A DNA stretch of 64,000 bases from Roseomonas mucosa (lineage in GTDB: Bacteria > Pseudomonadota > Alphaproteobacteria > Acetobacterales > Acetobacteraceae). Below, one piece after another: positions 17,590 through 25,838 of the stretch. The stretch's first letter is position 1, and every line of letters starts with the position of its first letter. The stretch lies in the NCBI GenBank assembly GCA_945878375.1, contig CAMDWG010000007.1, positions 124,001 to 188,000 on the forward strand, read 5' to 3'. Both the position numbers and the translations under genes were made by a program. The notes below the pieces were generated by a model. The model did no database searches and was not told the origin of the DNA. It saw nothing but the letters and a program-made list of their open reading frames with translations.

Positions 17590-20205
17590 CTATTTCCCCC
17601 TATTTTTCATTAGCGCATGTTTTGCCCAATCTTCTAGCCGCTCGACGGCCGGCGCCATTGATTCCTGCCAGTCACGATGAAGCGCGTTATTCGCAAAATT
17701 CGCGTGCCGCGTCTCACAATTATCGGCTAGTGCAACGCCACGGCGTAGTCCCTCGACTAGCGACGTTACGTCAGCGTCCACGCAGATGATGTTTTGCGAG
17801 TAACGGTCTAGATTTAGCTTCGGGCCAAACCGATTCGTTACAACAACCGACCCGCTGGCAGCGAGGTCGAGCGGTGGATAGCTGGGGTGTGGCGTATACA
17901 TAAGCGACAGCGCGAGTTCCGTCCGCTGCAACAATGCGGCGTAGTCACGGAGCGCCATGGGCCCAGGAAATAGAGCTCGAGCTCCTAGTGGCAGCTTCAC
18001 CGGGCCAGCGCCGTGACCTGCGAAGACGAACTCCCACGCCTGCGGGTCAAGCACGCCATCCTCGATCGCAGCCGCCAGCGCCTCAATGCCTCGCCAGTAC
18101 AAATTGCGCACATTGTGCGGACGGGCGTAGAAGAAAAATGTCCGCATCCCGCCCCTGGTTTTCATAGAGGCGTTGGGATAGTAAAGAGTAGGCGGGAATG
18201 ACGGCTCAAAACCTATTGCGCCCGGCGCGAGGCACTCTGATTTAAGATGACTTAGTAAAAGACCAGAATTCACGACATACAGCAGATTAGGATTGCGGAG
18301 TGTTTCAGTGCAGAGCAAATGGTCGTCACCGTGCGGGTAGAACATGCGTTCGTCCTCCTGAAGGAGATATGCAACGCGCCCGGGCGTGACAGATTGCAAA
18401 GTTGCGTGGGTCGTCCACCATGATGTTGTGAGAAAAAGATCGCTCTCCGAGATCTGCAGCGCGCGCGCGTCGCCCGAGCGTGGTGAATGTGCGAGTTCCA
18501 CGGTCCGATCCCAGGCCAAACCATGGGCGGCCAACACCGAATGGACTTGATTGGCGTCGGGCGATTCCGTTCTAGTAACGATACGAAGGTCAGCATCGAT
18601 GCGGCGCGCAAAAATTACTGCTAAAATCAGGGCGGTCCCGACACCGCCATAAAGGCTGCCTGAACCCACAGAATCAGTGACGACGGAAACCCTCAACCGT
18701 GTGCTTGCAGGGGTCGTGAAAACCGCTAGCGGCGAGAGGTCTGGGAAGCGCTGCCGCCGGGCTATCTCAGGCAACGAGGTGTCCAGTACAACTGACGCTA
18801 CTTCTGGCTGTGGGGGTGGGGCGAATGTTGCGGAAGGTTCGTGATTTGCTGTAGGTGCCGAGTAGTGCGTCTTTTGGGCTGATGACCGCGCCTGCAGCCG
18901 GGATACAAGTTGGCCACTAGCGGTCCACCAGACCGCCTTCATCGCTCGTCGCGCCGCGATACGTACCCATGGCGGCATAGCCTCCATTGCAGCGCGTAAC
19001 GGCCGGGTGGCGCGCCAAGTGGTGCTGGTGGCGATGGCCTGCGCTGCCATCTCATTGCGCGCCGCTCGCGCCTCAGCCAGTTCTGTACTTCGCCGTGCCT
19101 GCTCGACCAAGTTGCGCGCGTGAGCGAGCGCCGCAGCCTCGCTGTCACGCAATGCCGTGATCGTGCCCCGCTGCTCCTCGACGGTGTCACGCAGCGTCGC
19201 CGCTTCAGCGAGCGCCGCAGCCTCGCTGTCACGCAATGCCGTGACCGTGCCCCGCTGCTCCTCGATGGTGCTGCGTAGTGCGCCGATGGTCTCGCGCTGC
19301 GCGACAATGGCCTCGTTCTGTAGTGCTATCGTCTCTCGGGCGGCGATGAAGCTGCCACGGAGCGCAGGTTCGAAGGCCTGGGCTGCCGTCGATGACAACA
19401 GAAGGCTACGCAGCTGTGGCGTCGGCAGCCGGGGCACCATGCTTGCCAAGTCGGCGACAGGGGCGGCAAGGCCAGTGAGCACGCGGCGATACGGCGCTTC
19501 GCGTGTGACCACCGCGTGCTGTACAAAGATCATCGAATCATAGAAGCTTACGCGTGCGATCTGCCGCCCCATGGCGCGCAACCGGTCGAGCTCCGCAGGA
19601 TCCGTATTCTGTGCCGCGTCCCCTTCGAAATGGTCGGCGTTTACGGCGTCGGCCAGCGCCTTGAAGTGTTCGATGGCCGCATCCGGCTTGCGGAAGCCGC
19701 CGCCATGCGATTCGAAATAGCTGCAGTGAAGGTCTTCGGCGATGAATAGCCCGCCAGGCGCAACCCGCCTCCAACAGGCTTCAAAGGCGGCAATGATATG
19801 TTCAGACCGGTGCGACCCATCATCCACAATGATGTCGAAGACCGCGTCGCCAAGCAGCCGATCGAGTTCCTCCGGATCGCTGGCATCGCCGATCAGCACG
19901 CTGATATCGTCACCCAGCGCCAGTTTCGCGCAGGCCGGGTCAATGTCGATGCCAACAATGCTGGATCCCGGCGGCAGGTAACTGCGCCAGATCTGCAGCG
20001 ACCCGCCATTCTGCACGCCGATCTCCAGCAGTCGTACGGGCTGCCCGGCCGCGAGGAATGGCGCCAGCTCGGCCTCGTAGATCGCCAGATACTGTTCCCA
20101 CTTGTCGGAGACATTGCCGCGATGAGCCAGGAATAGATCTGAAAGCCTGCACTCGCGCATGGATCCTGGTGGCCGAGGGTCTTGGTGTGTGGGCAGATCG
20201 GTCAT
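17590..20205 (-). CDS. Fusion: SAM methyltransferase - coiled coil - WsaF-like glycosyltransferase
   Basis: 871 residues in three parts. About 20-240 is a class I methyltransferase of the MycE/cephalosporin-hydroxylase-like group (KWEQYLAIYE, LLEIGVQNGGS, IVGIDIDP, DIIVDDGSH). About 280-400 is a heptad-rich coiled coil containing a duplicated unit (VEEQRGTITALRDSEAAALA and a near copy 30 residues earlier). From about 500 to the end is a GT-B enzyme resembling the rhamnosyltransferase WsaF (VTDSVGSGSLYGGVGTAL, TSWWTTHATL, YLLQEDERMFYPHG, DLAASGSVVVTN). It probably both extends and methylates a surface glycan, perhaps capping chain length. It heads a leftward operon with the GT at 16410. Confidence 0.82.
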   Translation of the reverse strand: MTDLPTHQDPRPPGSMRECRLSDLFLAHRGNVSDKWEQYLAIYEAELAPFLAAGQPVRLLEIGVQNGGSLQIWRSYLPPGSSIVGIDIDPACAKLALGDDISVLIGDASDPEELDRLLGDAVFDIIVDDGSHRSEHIIAAFEACWRRVAPGGLFIAEDLHCSYFESHGGGFRKPDAAIEHFKALADAVNADHFEGDAAQNTDPAELDRLRAMGRQIARVSFYDSMIFVQHAVVTREAPYRRVLTGLAAPVADLASMVPRLPTPQLRSLLLSSTAAQAFEPALRGSFIAARETIALQNEAIVAQRETIGALRSTIEEQRGTVTALRDSEAAALAEAATLRDTVEEQRGTITALRDSEAAALAHARNLVEQARRSTELAEARAARNEMAAQAIATSTTWRATRPLRAAMEAMPPWVRIAARRAMKAVWWTASGQLVSRLQARSSAQKTHYSAPTANHEPSATFAPPPQPEVASVVLDTSLPEIARRQRFPDLSPLAVFTTPASTRLRVSVVTDSVGSGSLYGGVGTALILAVIFARRIDADLRIVTRTESPDANQVHSVLAAHGLAWDRTVELAHSPRSGDARALQISESDLFLTTSWWTTHATLQSVTPGRVAYLLQEDERMFYPHGDDHLLCTETLRNPNLLYVVNSGLLLSHLKSECLAPGAIGFEPSFPPTLYYPNASMKTRGGMRTFFFYARPHNVRNLYWRGIEALAAAIEDGVLDPQAWEFVFAGHGAGPVKLPLGARALFPGPMALRDYAALLQRTELALSLMYTPHPSYPPLDLAASGSVVVTNRFGPKLNLDRYSQNIICVDADVTSLVEGLRRGVALADNCETRHANFANNALHRDWQESMAPAVERLEDWAKHALMKNRGK

Positions 20206-20689
20206 TCGGTCATCTCCTGGCCGCTGGCCATGCCGATGGCCGGCTGCTTGCCCAGCACCACGCGATCCCCCCCGCCCGTCTTCGCCATCGGGTGCGTCAA
20301 GACCCGCTCAAAAGCCGCAGGCCAGGTGGAACACCCTCCCGACCCAGACAAAACTTCGAGCCAGACAAGCGTCCGGAGATAGCGAGGACAGCATTGGATG
20401 CTCGCCCCGCGCGTGTTGAGCACGATCAACGTAATCATTTGGAGGTATAACGTTAGGAGTTCGAACTGTCCAGTTGGGGGGTGCCGTTGGATCCATTGGA
20501 CCGGCTGACAGACCGGCACAGCCTTGCGCTGCGTCAGCTTCCTCAGGCCTTAGCCCCATACCCAAGCCCGTCCGGGACGCGATCCTGCCAATCCGCAGCG
20601 CTTCCTCGCCACGCCACGCGCGTGACTAGTCGCCCAGCTTCAGCCTATGCCCGCCAGGAACCCGCGGCGGCCGGGTCGCCGCCGCCCCA
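20206..20689. other. Intergenic region, no gene recognised
   Basis: 484 bases between two leftward genes. The middle (20390-20470) is A+T-richer and is the probable promoter region of the methyltransferase-GT operon. No ORF on either strand has a recognisable product, and no RNA gene or repeat was seen. Confidence 0.5.
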
Positions 20690-21862
20690 TCAGGTCTGCA
20701 GACGGCCCGCCTTGCCCGGCACGGCGCCGCCCTCCGCCGCGCGCGGCGGGACGGTGCGGGCGATGCGGTCGAAGGTCGAAAGCGCCTGACCCACCACCTG
20801 GTCCATGTTGTAGTAGCGATAGGTCGCCAGCCGACCGACGAACCAGGTGTCGGCCTCGGCATCGGCCAGAGCCTCATATCGCTTGTACAGCGCCTGGTTC
20901 TCGGGGCGGGGGATCGGGTAATAGGGATCGCCCTCGGCGCTTGGGTATTCGTAGGTGATGCTGGTCTGCTGGTGCCGCTGCCCGGTCATCCACTTGTATT
21001 CGGAGACCCGCGTGTAGGGCGTCGTCTCCGCCGGGTGGTTCACCGTGCCGGTGGGCAGGGCCCATTCGCGGTCCAGCGTCTCGTGCCGGAAGCGCAGGCT
21101 GCGATAGGGCAGGCGACCGAAGCGGAAGCCGAAATACTCGTCCACCGGGCCGGTCCAGATCAGCCGCCGGAAGCGGAACCGCCGCCGCGCGGTCGCGAAG
21201 TCCATCCCCGTCCGCACCGTGATGTTCGGATGGTCCAGAATGCGGCCGAACATCGCCGTGTAGCCGTCGCGCGGCATCGCCTGGAAACGGTCGGTGAAAT
21301 AGCGGTCATCGCGATTGGTGCGCGTTGGCACCCGCGCGGCGACGGATTTGTCGAGCGCGCTGGGGTCGAGTCCCCATTGCTTGCGCGTGTAGCCGCGGAA
21401 GAACAGCTCATACAGCTCGCGCCCCACCTTCGCGACGACCATATCCTCGCTGCTGCGGATCTCCGGTGTCGTCTCGGCCCGCGCGGCCAGCCAGGCTTCG
21501 AGCTCCGCCTCGGTCAGCGCCAGCCCATAGAGGCGGTTGATGGTGTCGAGGTTGATCGGGATCGGCACGCGCATCGCGGCACCCGTGGCGGGGCTCCGCA
21601 CCTCGGCCAGCACGCGGTGCTCATAGGGGCGCCAGTCGGTGAAGCGGGAGAGATGGGTGAAGACAGCCTCGCTGTTGGTGTGGAAAATGTGCGGGCCGTA
21701 GCGATGAACCAGCACGCCCGCCGCGTCCGGCTCGTCGAAGGCGTTGCCGGCCACATGGTCGCGCCGGTCGATCACCAGCACGCGGTCGTCGCGCTGGGCA
21801 GCGAGGCGTTCCGCCAGGATGGCACCGGCGAAGCCGGCGCCCACCACCATCCAGTCAAACAT
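20690..21862 (-). CDS. glf: UDP-galactopyranose mutase
   Basis: 390 residues, the normal length. The ATG at 21862 directly precedes the FAD-binding N-terminus (WMVVGAGFAGAILAERLA). Other family features are VHRYGPHIFHTN, LFFRGYTRKQWGLDPSAL, RTNRDDRYFTDRFQ and the C-terminal GRLATYRYYNMDQVVGQAL. The flavoenzyme interconverts UDP-galactopyranose and UDP-galactofuranose, supplying Galf for surface glycans. It overlaps the upstream glycosyltransferase by 8 bases, which makes that enzyme a candidate Galf transferase. Confidence 0.96.
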   Translation of the reverse strand: MFDWMVVGAGFAGAILAERLAAQRDDRVLVIDRRDHVAGNAFDEPDAAGVLVHRYGPHIFHTNSEAVFTHLSRFTDWRPYEHRVLAEVRSPATGAAMRVPIPINLDTINRLYGLALTEAELEAWLAARAETTPEIRSSEDMVVAKVGRELYELFFRGYTRKQWGLDPSALDKSVAARVPTRTNRDDRYFTDRFQAMPRDGYTAMFGRILDHPNITVRTGMDFATARRRFRFRRLIWTGPVDEYFGFRFGRLPYRSLRFRHETLDREWALPTGTVNHPAETTPYTRVSEYKWMTGQRHQQTSITYEYPSAEGDPYYPIPRPENQALYKRYEALADAEADTWFVGRLATYRYYNMDQVVGQALSTFDRIARTVPPRAAEGGAVPGKAGRLQT

Positions 21863-23048
21863 GCGCAGCACCCGCCACCGCACGCCGCGCCGCGCCGCGC
21901 CGGCGGATGCGTGCGCCGAGCACCTCGGCCAGCAGCGCGCCCATCCGCGCCCAGCTCCGGTCCCAGGACTGCGCCGAGAGCCGCGCATCCACGCGCGCCA
22001 GCCACGGCCCGCGCGGGCGCGCCAGCATCGCCTCGATCTTCGCGACCATGCCGGCGGCATCGCGCGCGATCTCGACCAGGCCGGGATCGCCGTAGTCGCG
22101 CACCACATCGATGACGGGGGTCGAGACGACGGGCAGTCCGGCGGCCAGGAATTCCGGTGTCTTGGTAGGACTGATGAAGCGCGTGCTCTCGTTCAGCGCG
22201 AACGGCATGAAGCCCGCATCCCATTGCGCCAGATGTGCCGGCAGGTCGCGATAGTCGCGCGGGCCGAGCCAATGGAGGTTTCCCGCCCGCGGCAGCAAGG
22301 CGGGGTCGATCTTCGCGACCGGCCCGATCATGCAGAAGGACCAGCCGGGCCGGAGCGCCGCCAGCGCCGCGACCAGGTCGAGGTCCATCCGTTCATCCAC
22401 CACGCCGAAGAAGCCGATGCGCGGGCGCGGCAGCGCGGCCAGCGCGGTCGGCGCGGGCATCGCCAGCCGGGCTTGGCCGAAATGCTTCACGTCGATGGAG
22501 GAGGGCAGGCAATGCACCGCCGGATGCCTGCCGCGCTTGGCCTCATACAGGCTGCGGCCGCCGGTGAAGACCAGCTCGGCGCGGGCCAGCAGGCGGCGTT
22601 CCATCTCCAGCATGCCGGGCGGCGCGCCGCGGAAGGCGGACAGCTCGTCCATGCAATCATAGACGACGGCATCGGCGGGCAGCTGCCCGGCCAGGGCCAT
22701 GAACATCGGGGAGTAGAACCAGAGCACCAGCGGCCGCCCCGCACGCGGCGCCAGCAGTGTCTCGATCAGCGCGCGCTGGGCGGCCAGCGCGACCTCGGGC
22801 GACAAGCCGCGCGGCAGGATGGGGCGGGCCACCAGCACCGCGCCGCGGCGTTCGCGATCGAGCCGCGGGGCGGCGCCATCGGCTTCGACCGGTTCCTCGA
22901 CGAAAAGGACCTCATGCGTCGTGGCGGCGCGGGTCATCAACTGCTGCGGGCGCTGGAAGACGAAATCCCAGCGGAGATGCGACAGCACCAGCAGCACGGG
23001 GCGCTGGTCGGGCTGTGTCTGCGGACAAGGCGGTGCCCCGTTCATCAT
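21855..23048 (-). CDS. GT-B glycosyltransferase paired with glf
   Basis: 397 residues from ATG 23048 (or 23045), with AAGGAGAGA directly upstream; the longer open frame to 23201 is not supported. LVLSHLRWDFVFQRPQQLM starts the protein. VVYDCMDELSAF and LLARAELVFTGGRSLYEAK follow in the N-terminal domain, then PRIGFFGVVDERMDLDLV and SPTKTPEFLAAGLPVVSTP in the donor-binding C-terminal domain. The pairing and overlap with glf suggest use of UDP-galactofuranose or joint regulation; donor specificity is inference. Confidence 0.82.
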   Translation of the reverse strand: MMNGAPPCPQTQPDQRPVLLVLSHLRWDFVFQRPQQLMTRAATTHEVLFVEEPVEADGAAPRLDRERRGAVLVARPILPRGLSPEVALAAQRALIETLLAPRAGRPLVLWFYSPMFMALAGQLPADAVVYDCMDELSAFRGAPPGMLEMERRLLARAELVFTGGRSLYEAKRGRHPAVHCLPSSIDVKHFGQARLAMPAPTALAALPRPRIGFFGVVDERMDLDLVAALAALRPGWSFCMIGPVAKIDPALLPRAGNLHWLGPRDYRDLPAHLAQWDAGFMPFALNESTRFISPTKTPEFLAAGLPVVSTPVIDVVRDYGDPGLVEIARDAAGMVAKIEAMLARPRGPWLARVDARLSAQSWDRSWARMGALLAEVLGARIRRRGAARRAVAGAAHV

Positions 23049-23396
23049 TCTCTCCTTCGCTCCGGCTGGCAGGCGAAAGGGCGCGGCCAAGGCTGCCGCG
23101 CGACGCGGGAGCGCCACGACGCGGATCGCCTGTCCGGCAAGGCCTGGACATCCTGGATGCGGGGGGAACGCCGCATGCTGCGCTGCGGTTCCGGACGGCA
23201 ACCGGGGCGGTGACGGCGCGGCGCGTCACCGCTGCGGTTCGTCACCGGATGAATTCAGCCCCATGCGGTGCAGCCTGGGCGATGGGGCCGCGTTCACACC
23301 CTGTCACGCCGCGCGTCCCGGATATCGGGCCGGATGGCGGCGGGCGATCCGTAGCCCTCGGCGGCGGGTCTTCGCACGGAAAGGGAAACACCAGCC
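23049..23396. other. Divergent intergenic region
   Basis: 348 bases between the leftward GT-glf operon and the rightward KGG gene. It should hold both promoters, but no clear hexamers were found in this G+C-rich stretch. No gene is recognised. Confidence 0.45.
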
Positions 23397-23648
23397 ATGG
23401 CCAATGCGGGCAACAAAAACCCCGGCAGCTTCGCCAATGACCCCAAGAAGGCTAGCGAGTCCGGCCGCAGCGGCGGCGAGCATGAAGGGCAGGGGAAGAA
23501 TCCCGGCAATCCCGCCAAGGATCCCGGCAAGGCCCACGAGGCGGGCCGCACCGGCGGCCAGCAGAAGGGGCAGGAGAAGAATCGGGGCAATCTCGCCACC
23601 AATCCCGACAAGACCCCGCAGACCGGTGGCAGCGACGAGGGGTTGTAG
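23397..23648 (+). CDS. KGG-repeat (Con-10-like) stress protein
   Basis: 83 residues, very hydrophilic and Gly/Asn/Lys-rich. It is three imperfect repeats of about 25 residues: GSFANDPKKASESGRSGGEH, GNPAKDPGKAHEAGRTGGQQ and a degenerate GNLATNPDKTPQTGGSDEG. This is the Con-10/GsiB KGG motif found in small, probably disordered proteins made in stationary phase, desiccation or general stress. A purine-rich site (GGAAAGGG) precedes the ATG. It is monocistronic. Confidence 0.85.
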   Translation: MANAGNKNPGSFANDPKKASESGRSGGEHEGQGKNPGNPAKDPGKAHEAGRTGGQQKGQEKNRGNLATNPDKTPQTGGSDEGL

Positions 23649-23718
23649 GTCAGCCCGAGGATCCGGCTGAACCGCGCCGCTGGCGACCGCCTTGACCCCG
23701 CGCCGGCGGCCAACCTCC

Positions 23719-24480
23719 CTACCGCGCTGCCGGCGCGAGCACCTTGTCGCTGTAGTTGCACTGCCCGATGGCTGGGCAGCGCCAGCATTCGGGCGCGCGC
23801 GCCTTGCAGATGTAGCGCCCGTGCAGGATCAGCCAGTGATGCGCGTCGCGTAGCATGTCGGGCGGGCATTTCCGCACCAGCCCGTCCTCCACCACGCGTG
23901 TCGTCTTGCCGGGCGCGAGGCCGGTGCGGTTGCCCAGGCGGAAGATATGCGTATCGACCGCCATCGTGGTTTCGCCGAAGGCGACGTTCAGCACGACATT
24001 CGCGGTCTTGCGCCCCACGCCCGGCAGTGCCTCCAGCGCCGCGCGCTCGGCGGGCACCTGGCCGCCATGCTCCGCGACCAGCATGCGTGCCAGGGCGGCG
24101 ACATTGCGGGCCTTGGCCTGCCACAGACCGATGCGGCGGATATGGGGCGCGATCCCCTCCTCTCCCAGCGCGGCCATGGCAGGGGCGTCGGGGGCAGCGT
24201 CGAACAGCGTCGCGGTCGCCTTGTTCACGGCCGCGTCGGTGGTCTGGGCGGAGAGCACCACGGCGACCAGCAGGGTGAAGGGATCGCGGTAGTGCAGCTC
24301 CGTCTCCGGCGCCGGGTTGGCGACGGCCAGCGCGCGCAGGAAGGCCTCCGCCTGGGCCGCGTTCATGGCGCGGGCCCGGCGCGGGGCGGCGGCGCTGCCA
24401 TGCAGCTTCCGGGCGGGTTTCGCGGCTATCCTGGCTGTCGTCGTGGCACGGGGCATGGCGTTCCGCGACAGGTACCGCAT
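23719..24480 (-). CDS. nth: Endonuclease III
   Basis: 253 residues from 24480; ATGs at 24456 or later are equally possible because the first 30 residues are a basic, non-conserved extension. The core is complete: LSAQTTDAAVNKAT, helix-hairpin-helix LPGVGRKTANVVL with the catalytic Lys, AVDTHIFRL with the catalytic Asp, and a C-terminal [4Fe-4S] motif C-x6-C-x2-C-x5-C (CKARAPECWRCPAIGQC). It removes oxidised pyrimidines from DNA and cleaves the abasic site. It is divergent from the DUF2244 gene with only 11 bases between the annotated starts. Confidence 0.95.
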   Translation of the reverse strand: MRYLSRNAMPRATTTARIAAKPARKLHGSAAAPRRARAMNAAQAEAFLRALAVANPAPETELHYRDPFTLLVAVVLSAQTTDAAVNKATATLFDAAPDAPAMAALGEEGIAPHIRRIGLWQAKARNVAALARMLVAEHGGQVPAERAALEALPGVGRKTANVVLNVAFGETTMAVDTHIFRLGNRTGLAPGKTTRVVEDGLVRKCPPDMLRDAHHWLILHGRYICKARAPECWRCPAIGQCNYSDKVLAPAAR

Positions 24481-24491
24481 ATTGGGGGGCG

Positions 24492-25001
24492 ATGTCAGTT
24501 CCCCGCGACCCCATCCTGTTCGAGGCCGTGAGCACGCCGCCTGCCGCGCTGTCGGCGCGCGGCATGCGCTGGCTGTGCGGGCTGGCGGCCGTGGCGGCGG
24601 CGGTGCCGGCGGTGCTGTTCACCCTGCTCGGCGCCTGGCCGGTGCTGGGGTTCCTTGGTGTGGAGGTGGCGCTGGTTCTCGGCTTGGTTGCGCTGCATCG
24701 CCGCCAAAGTCGCGCCAAGGTGGAGCGGCTGATGCTGACCCACGGCAAGCTGGTGATCGACCGAAACGATGGCCGGGGCGGCCGCGACAGCGCCGAGCTC
24801 GACGCCTATTGGACAAGGCTGTCGCTGGAGGAACCGGCAGGCGGCGGGGCGGTTCTGGTGGCCAGCGCGCGGGGCCGTTCGGTGGAAATCGGCCGCTTCC
24901 TGGCCCCGGCCGAGAAGCGGGACTTGGCCGACGCGCTGGATGCCGCGTTGCGGAGCTATCGCAACCCCGTCTTCGACAATGAGGTGCTGAAGCGCGGCTG
25001 A
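24492..25001 (+). CDS. DUF2244 membrane protein
   Basis: 169 residues. Two closely spaced membrane helices (about 24-45 and 48-66) are followed by a cytosolic-type domain with HGKLVIDRN, DAYWTRLSLEE and VEIGRFLAPAEKRDLADAL. This matches the DUF2244 family of alphaproteobacterial integral membrane proteins of unknown function. The divergent pairing with nth is common in related bacteria. Confidence 0.82.
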   Translation: MSVPRDPILFEAVSTPPAALSARGMRWLCGLAAVAAAVPAVLFTLLGAWPVLGFLGVEVALVLGLVALHRRQSRAKVERLMLTHGKLVIDRNDGRGGRDSAELDAYWTRLSLEEPAGGGAVLVASARGRSVEIGRFLAPAEKRDLADALDAALRSYRNPVFDNEVLKRG

Positions 25002-25030
25002 GGCGCGCCGCCGATGGCGGCGCCCTGGTC

Positions 25031-25480
25031 CTACTCGACCGGCGCGAGGCTCTTGATGAGGTCGAAGACGCGCTTGCGGACGGAGCCGTCGGTGATGCGG
25101 TAATAGGCGCGAACCAGTTCCAGCGTCTCTCGGCGATGCAGCGTGTCGTCTTCGAAGCCGTCCTGGGAATCCTGGAAACCGGTGAAGCGGCCGCGCTTAT
25201 CGCCGCCCATCTCGGGCGGCATGTCGTCGAAGAAGAAGCCGATCGGGACGTCGAGCACGCGCGACAGGTCGAACAGCCGGCTCGCGCCGATCCGGTTCAC
25301 GCCGCGCTCATACTTCTGCACCTGCTGGAAGGTCAGGCCGAGCGCGTCGCCAAGCTTTTCCTGGCTCATGCCCAGAAGGGTGCGGCGCAGCCGCACGCGG
25401 GCGCCGACATGCACGTCAATGGGACTCGGCCGATGCTCGCGCTCGATCCGCTCCGCGATGTCATCACCGGCCATCGCCAT
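25031..25480 (-). CDS. XRE-family HTH regulator (PetP/SinR-like)
   Basis: 149 residues from ATG 25480 (ATG 25474 also possible; both follow GGAGG sites). The helix-turn-helix lies at about 20-75: VGARVRLRRTLLGMSQEKLG, LTFQQVQKYERGVNRIGASRL, then LSRVLDVPIGFFFDDM. The C-terminal tail carries TLELVRAYYRITDGSVRKRVFDLIKSLA. This short regulator is widely conserved in alphaproteobacteria. A candidate promoter with an inverted repeat over the -10 lies about 105-135 bases upstream, which suggests autoregulation. Confidence 0.85.
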   Translation of the reverse strand: MAMAGDDIAERIEREHRPSPIDVHVGARVRLRRTLLGMSQEKLGDALGLTFQQVQKYERGVNRIGASRLFDLSRVLDVPIGFFFDDMPPEMGGDKRGRFTGFQDSQDGFEDDTLHRRETLELVRAYYRITDGSVRKRVFDLIKSLAPVE

Positions 25481-25583
25481 GCCTCCGACCTCCGCTGCCC
25501 ATCGACCCGCGATGGTTACGCCCATGGCCCTGGTTGCGCAGCGCCGGAAGTGACGGCTTCGCACGGTGACCAAGTCTGCTATT

Positions 25584-25615
25584 CGACTGCTAGTCGTAAA
25601 GGTTTAAGTTGTCAA
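25584..25615 (-). promoter_or_regulatory. Candidate sigma-70 promoter and operator of the XRE gene
   Basis: A perfect -35 TTGACA lies at 25615-25610, with 17 bases to a weak -10 TAGCAG at 25592-25587. The inverted repeat CGACT-GCT-AGTCG (25584-25596) covers the -10 box. The rest of the 25481-25838 gap is A+T-rich to 25650 and then G+C-rich, with nothing else recognised. Confidence 0.45.
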
Positions 25616-25838
25616 CTCAATTGAAAAATCTCATTTTTTATTCGCAATCTCAGGCTGCGCCAGCGGGCCTCATTCGCCTTCGGCGGCCTCTGGGGCGGGA
25701 CAAGCCTGAGGCGTAGGCGTGGAGATCGCCCAAGGGCCAGGCCGAGGGATCGGCGCAGGGCGCGCGCGGCATCTCAGCGCGCACCGCCTGCCGGGGCATC
25801 GGGGCGTGCCACGGCGGGCCGTGGCACGCCCACCGCGC

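Noticed and set aside
20481-20789. A 102-codon plus-strand frame in the gap before glf
   Set aside because: Overlaps the glf 3' end in antisense and shows no recognisable domain.
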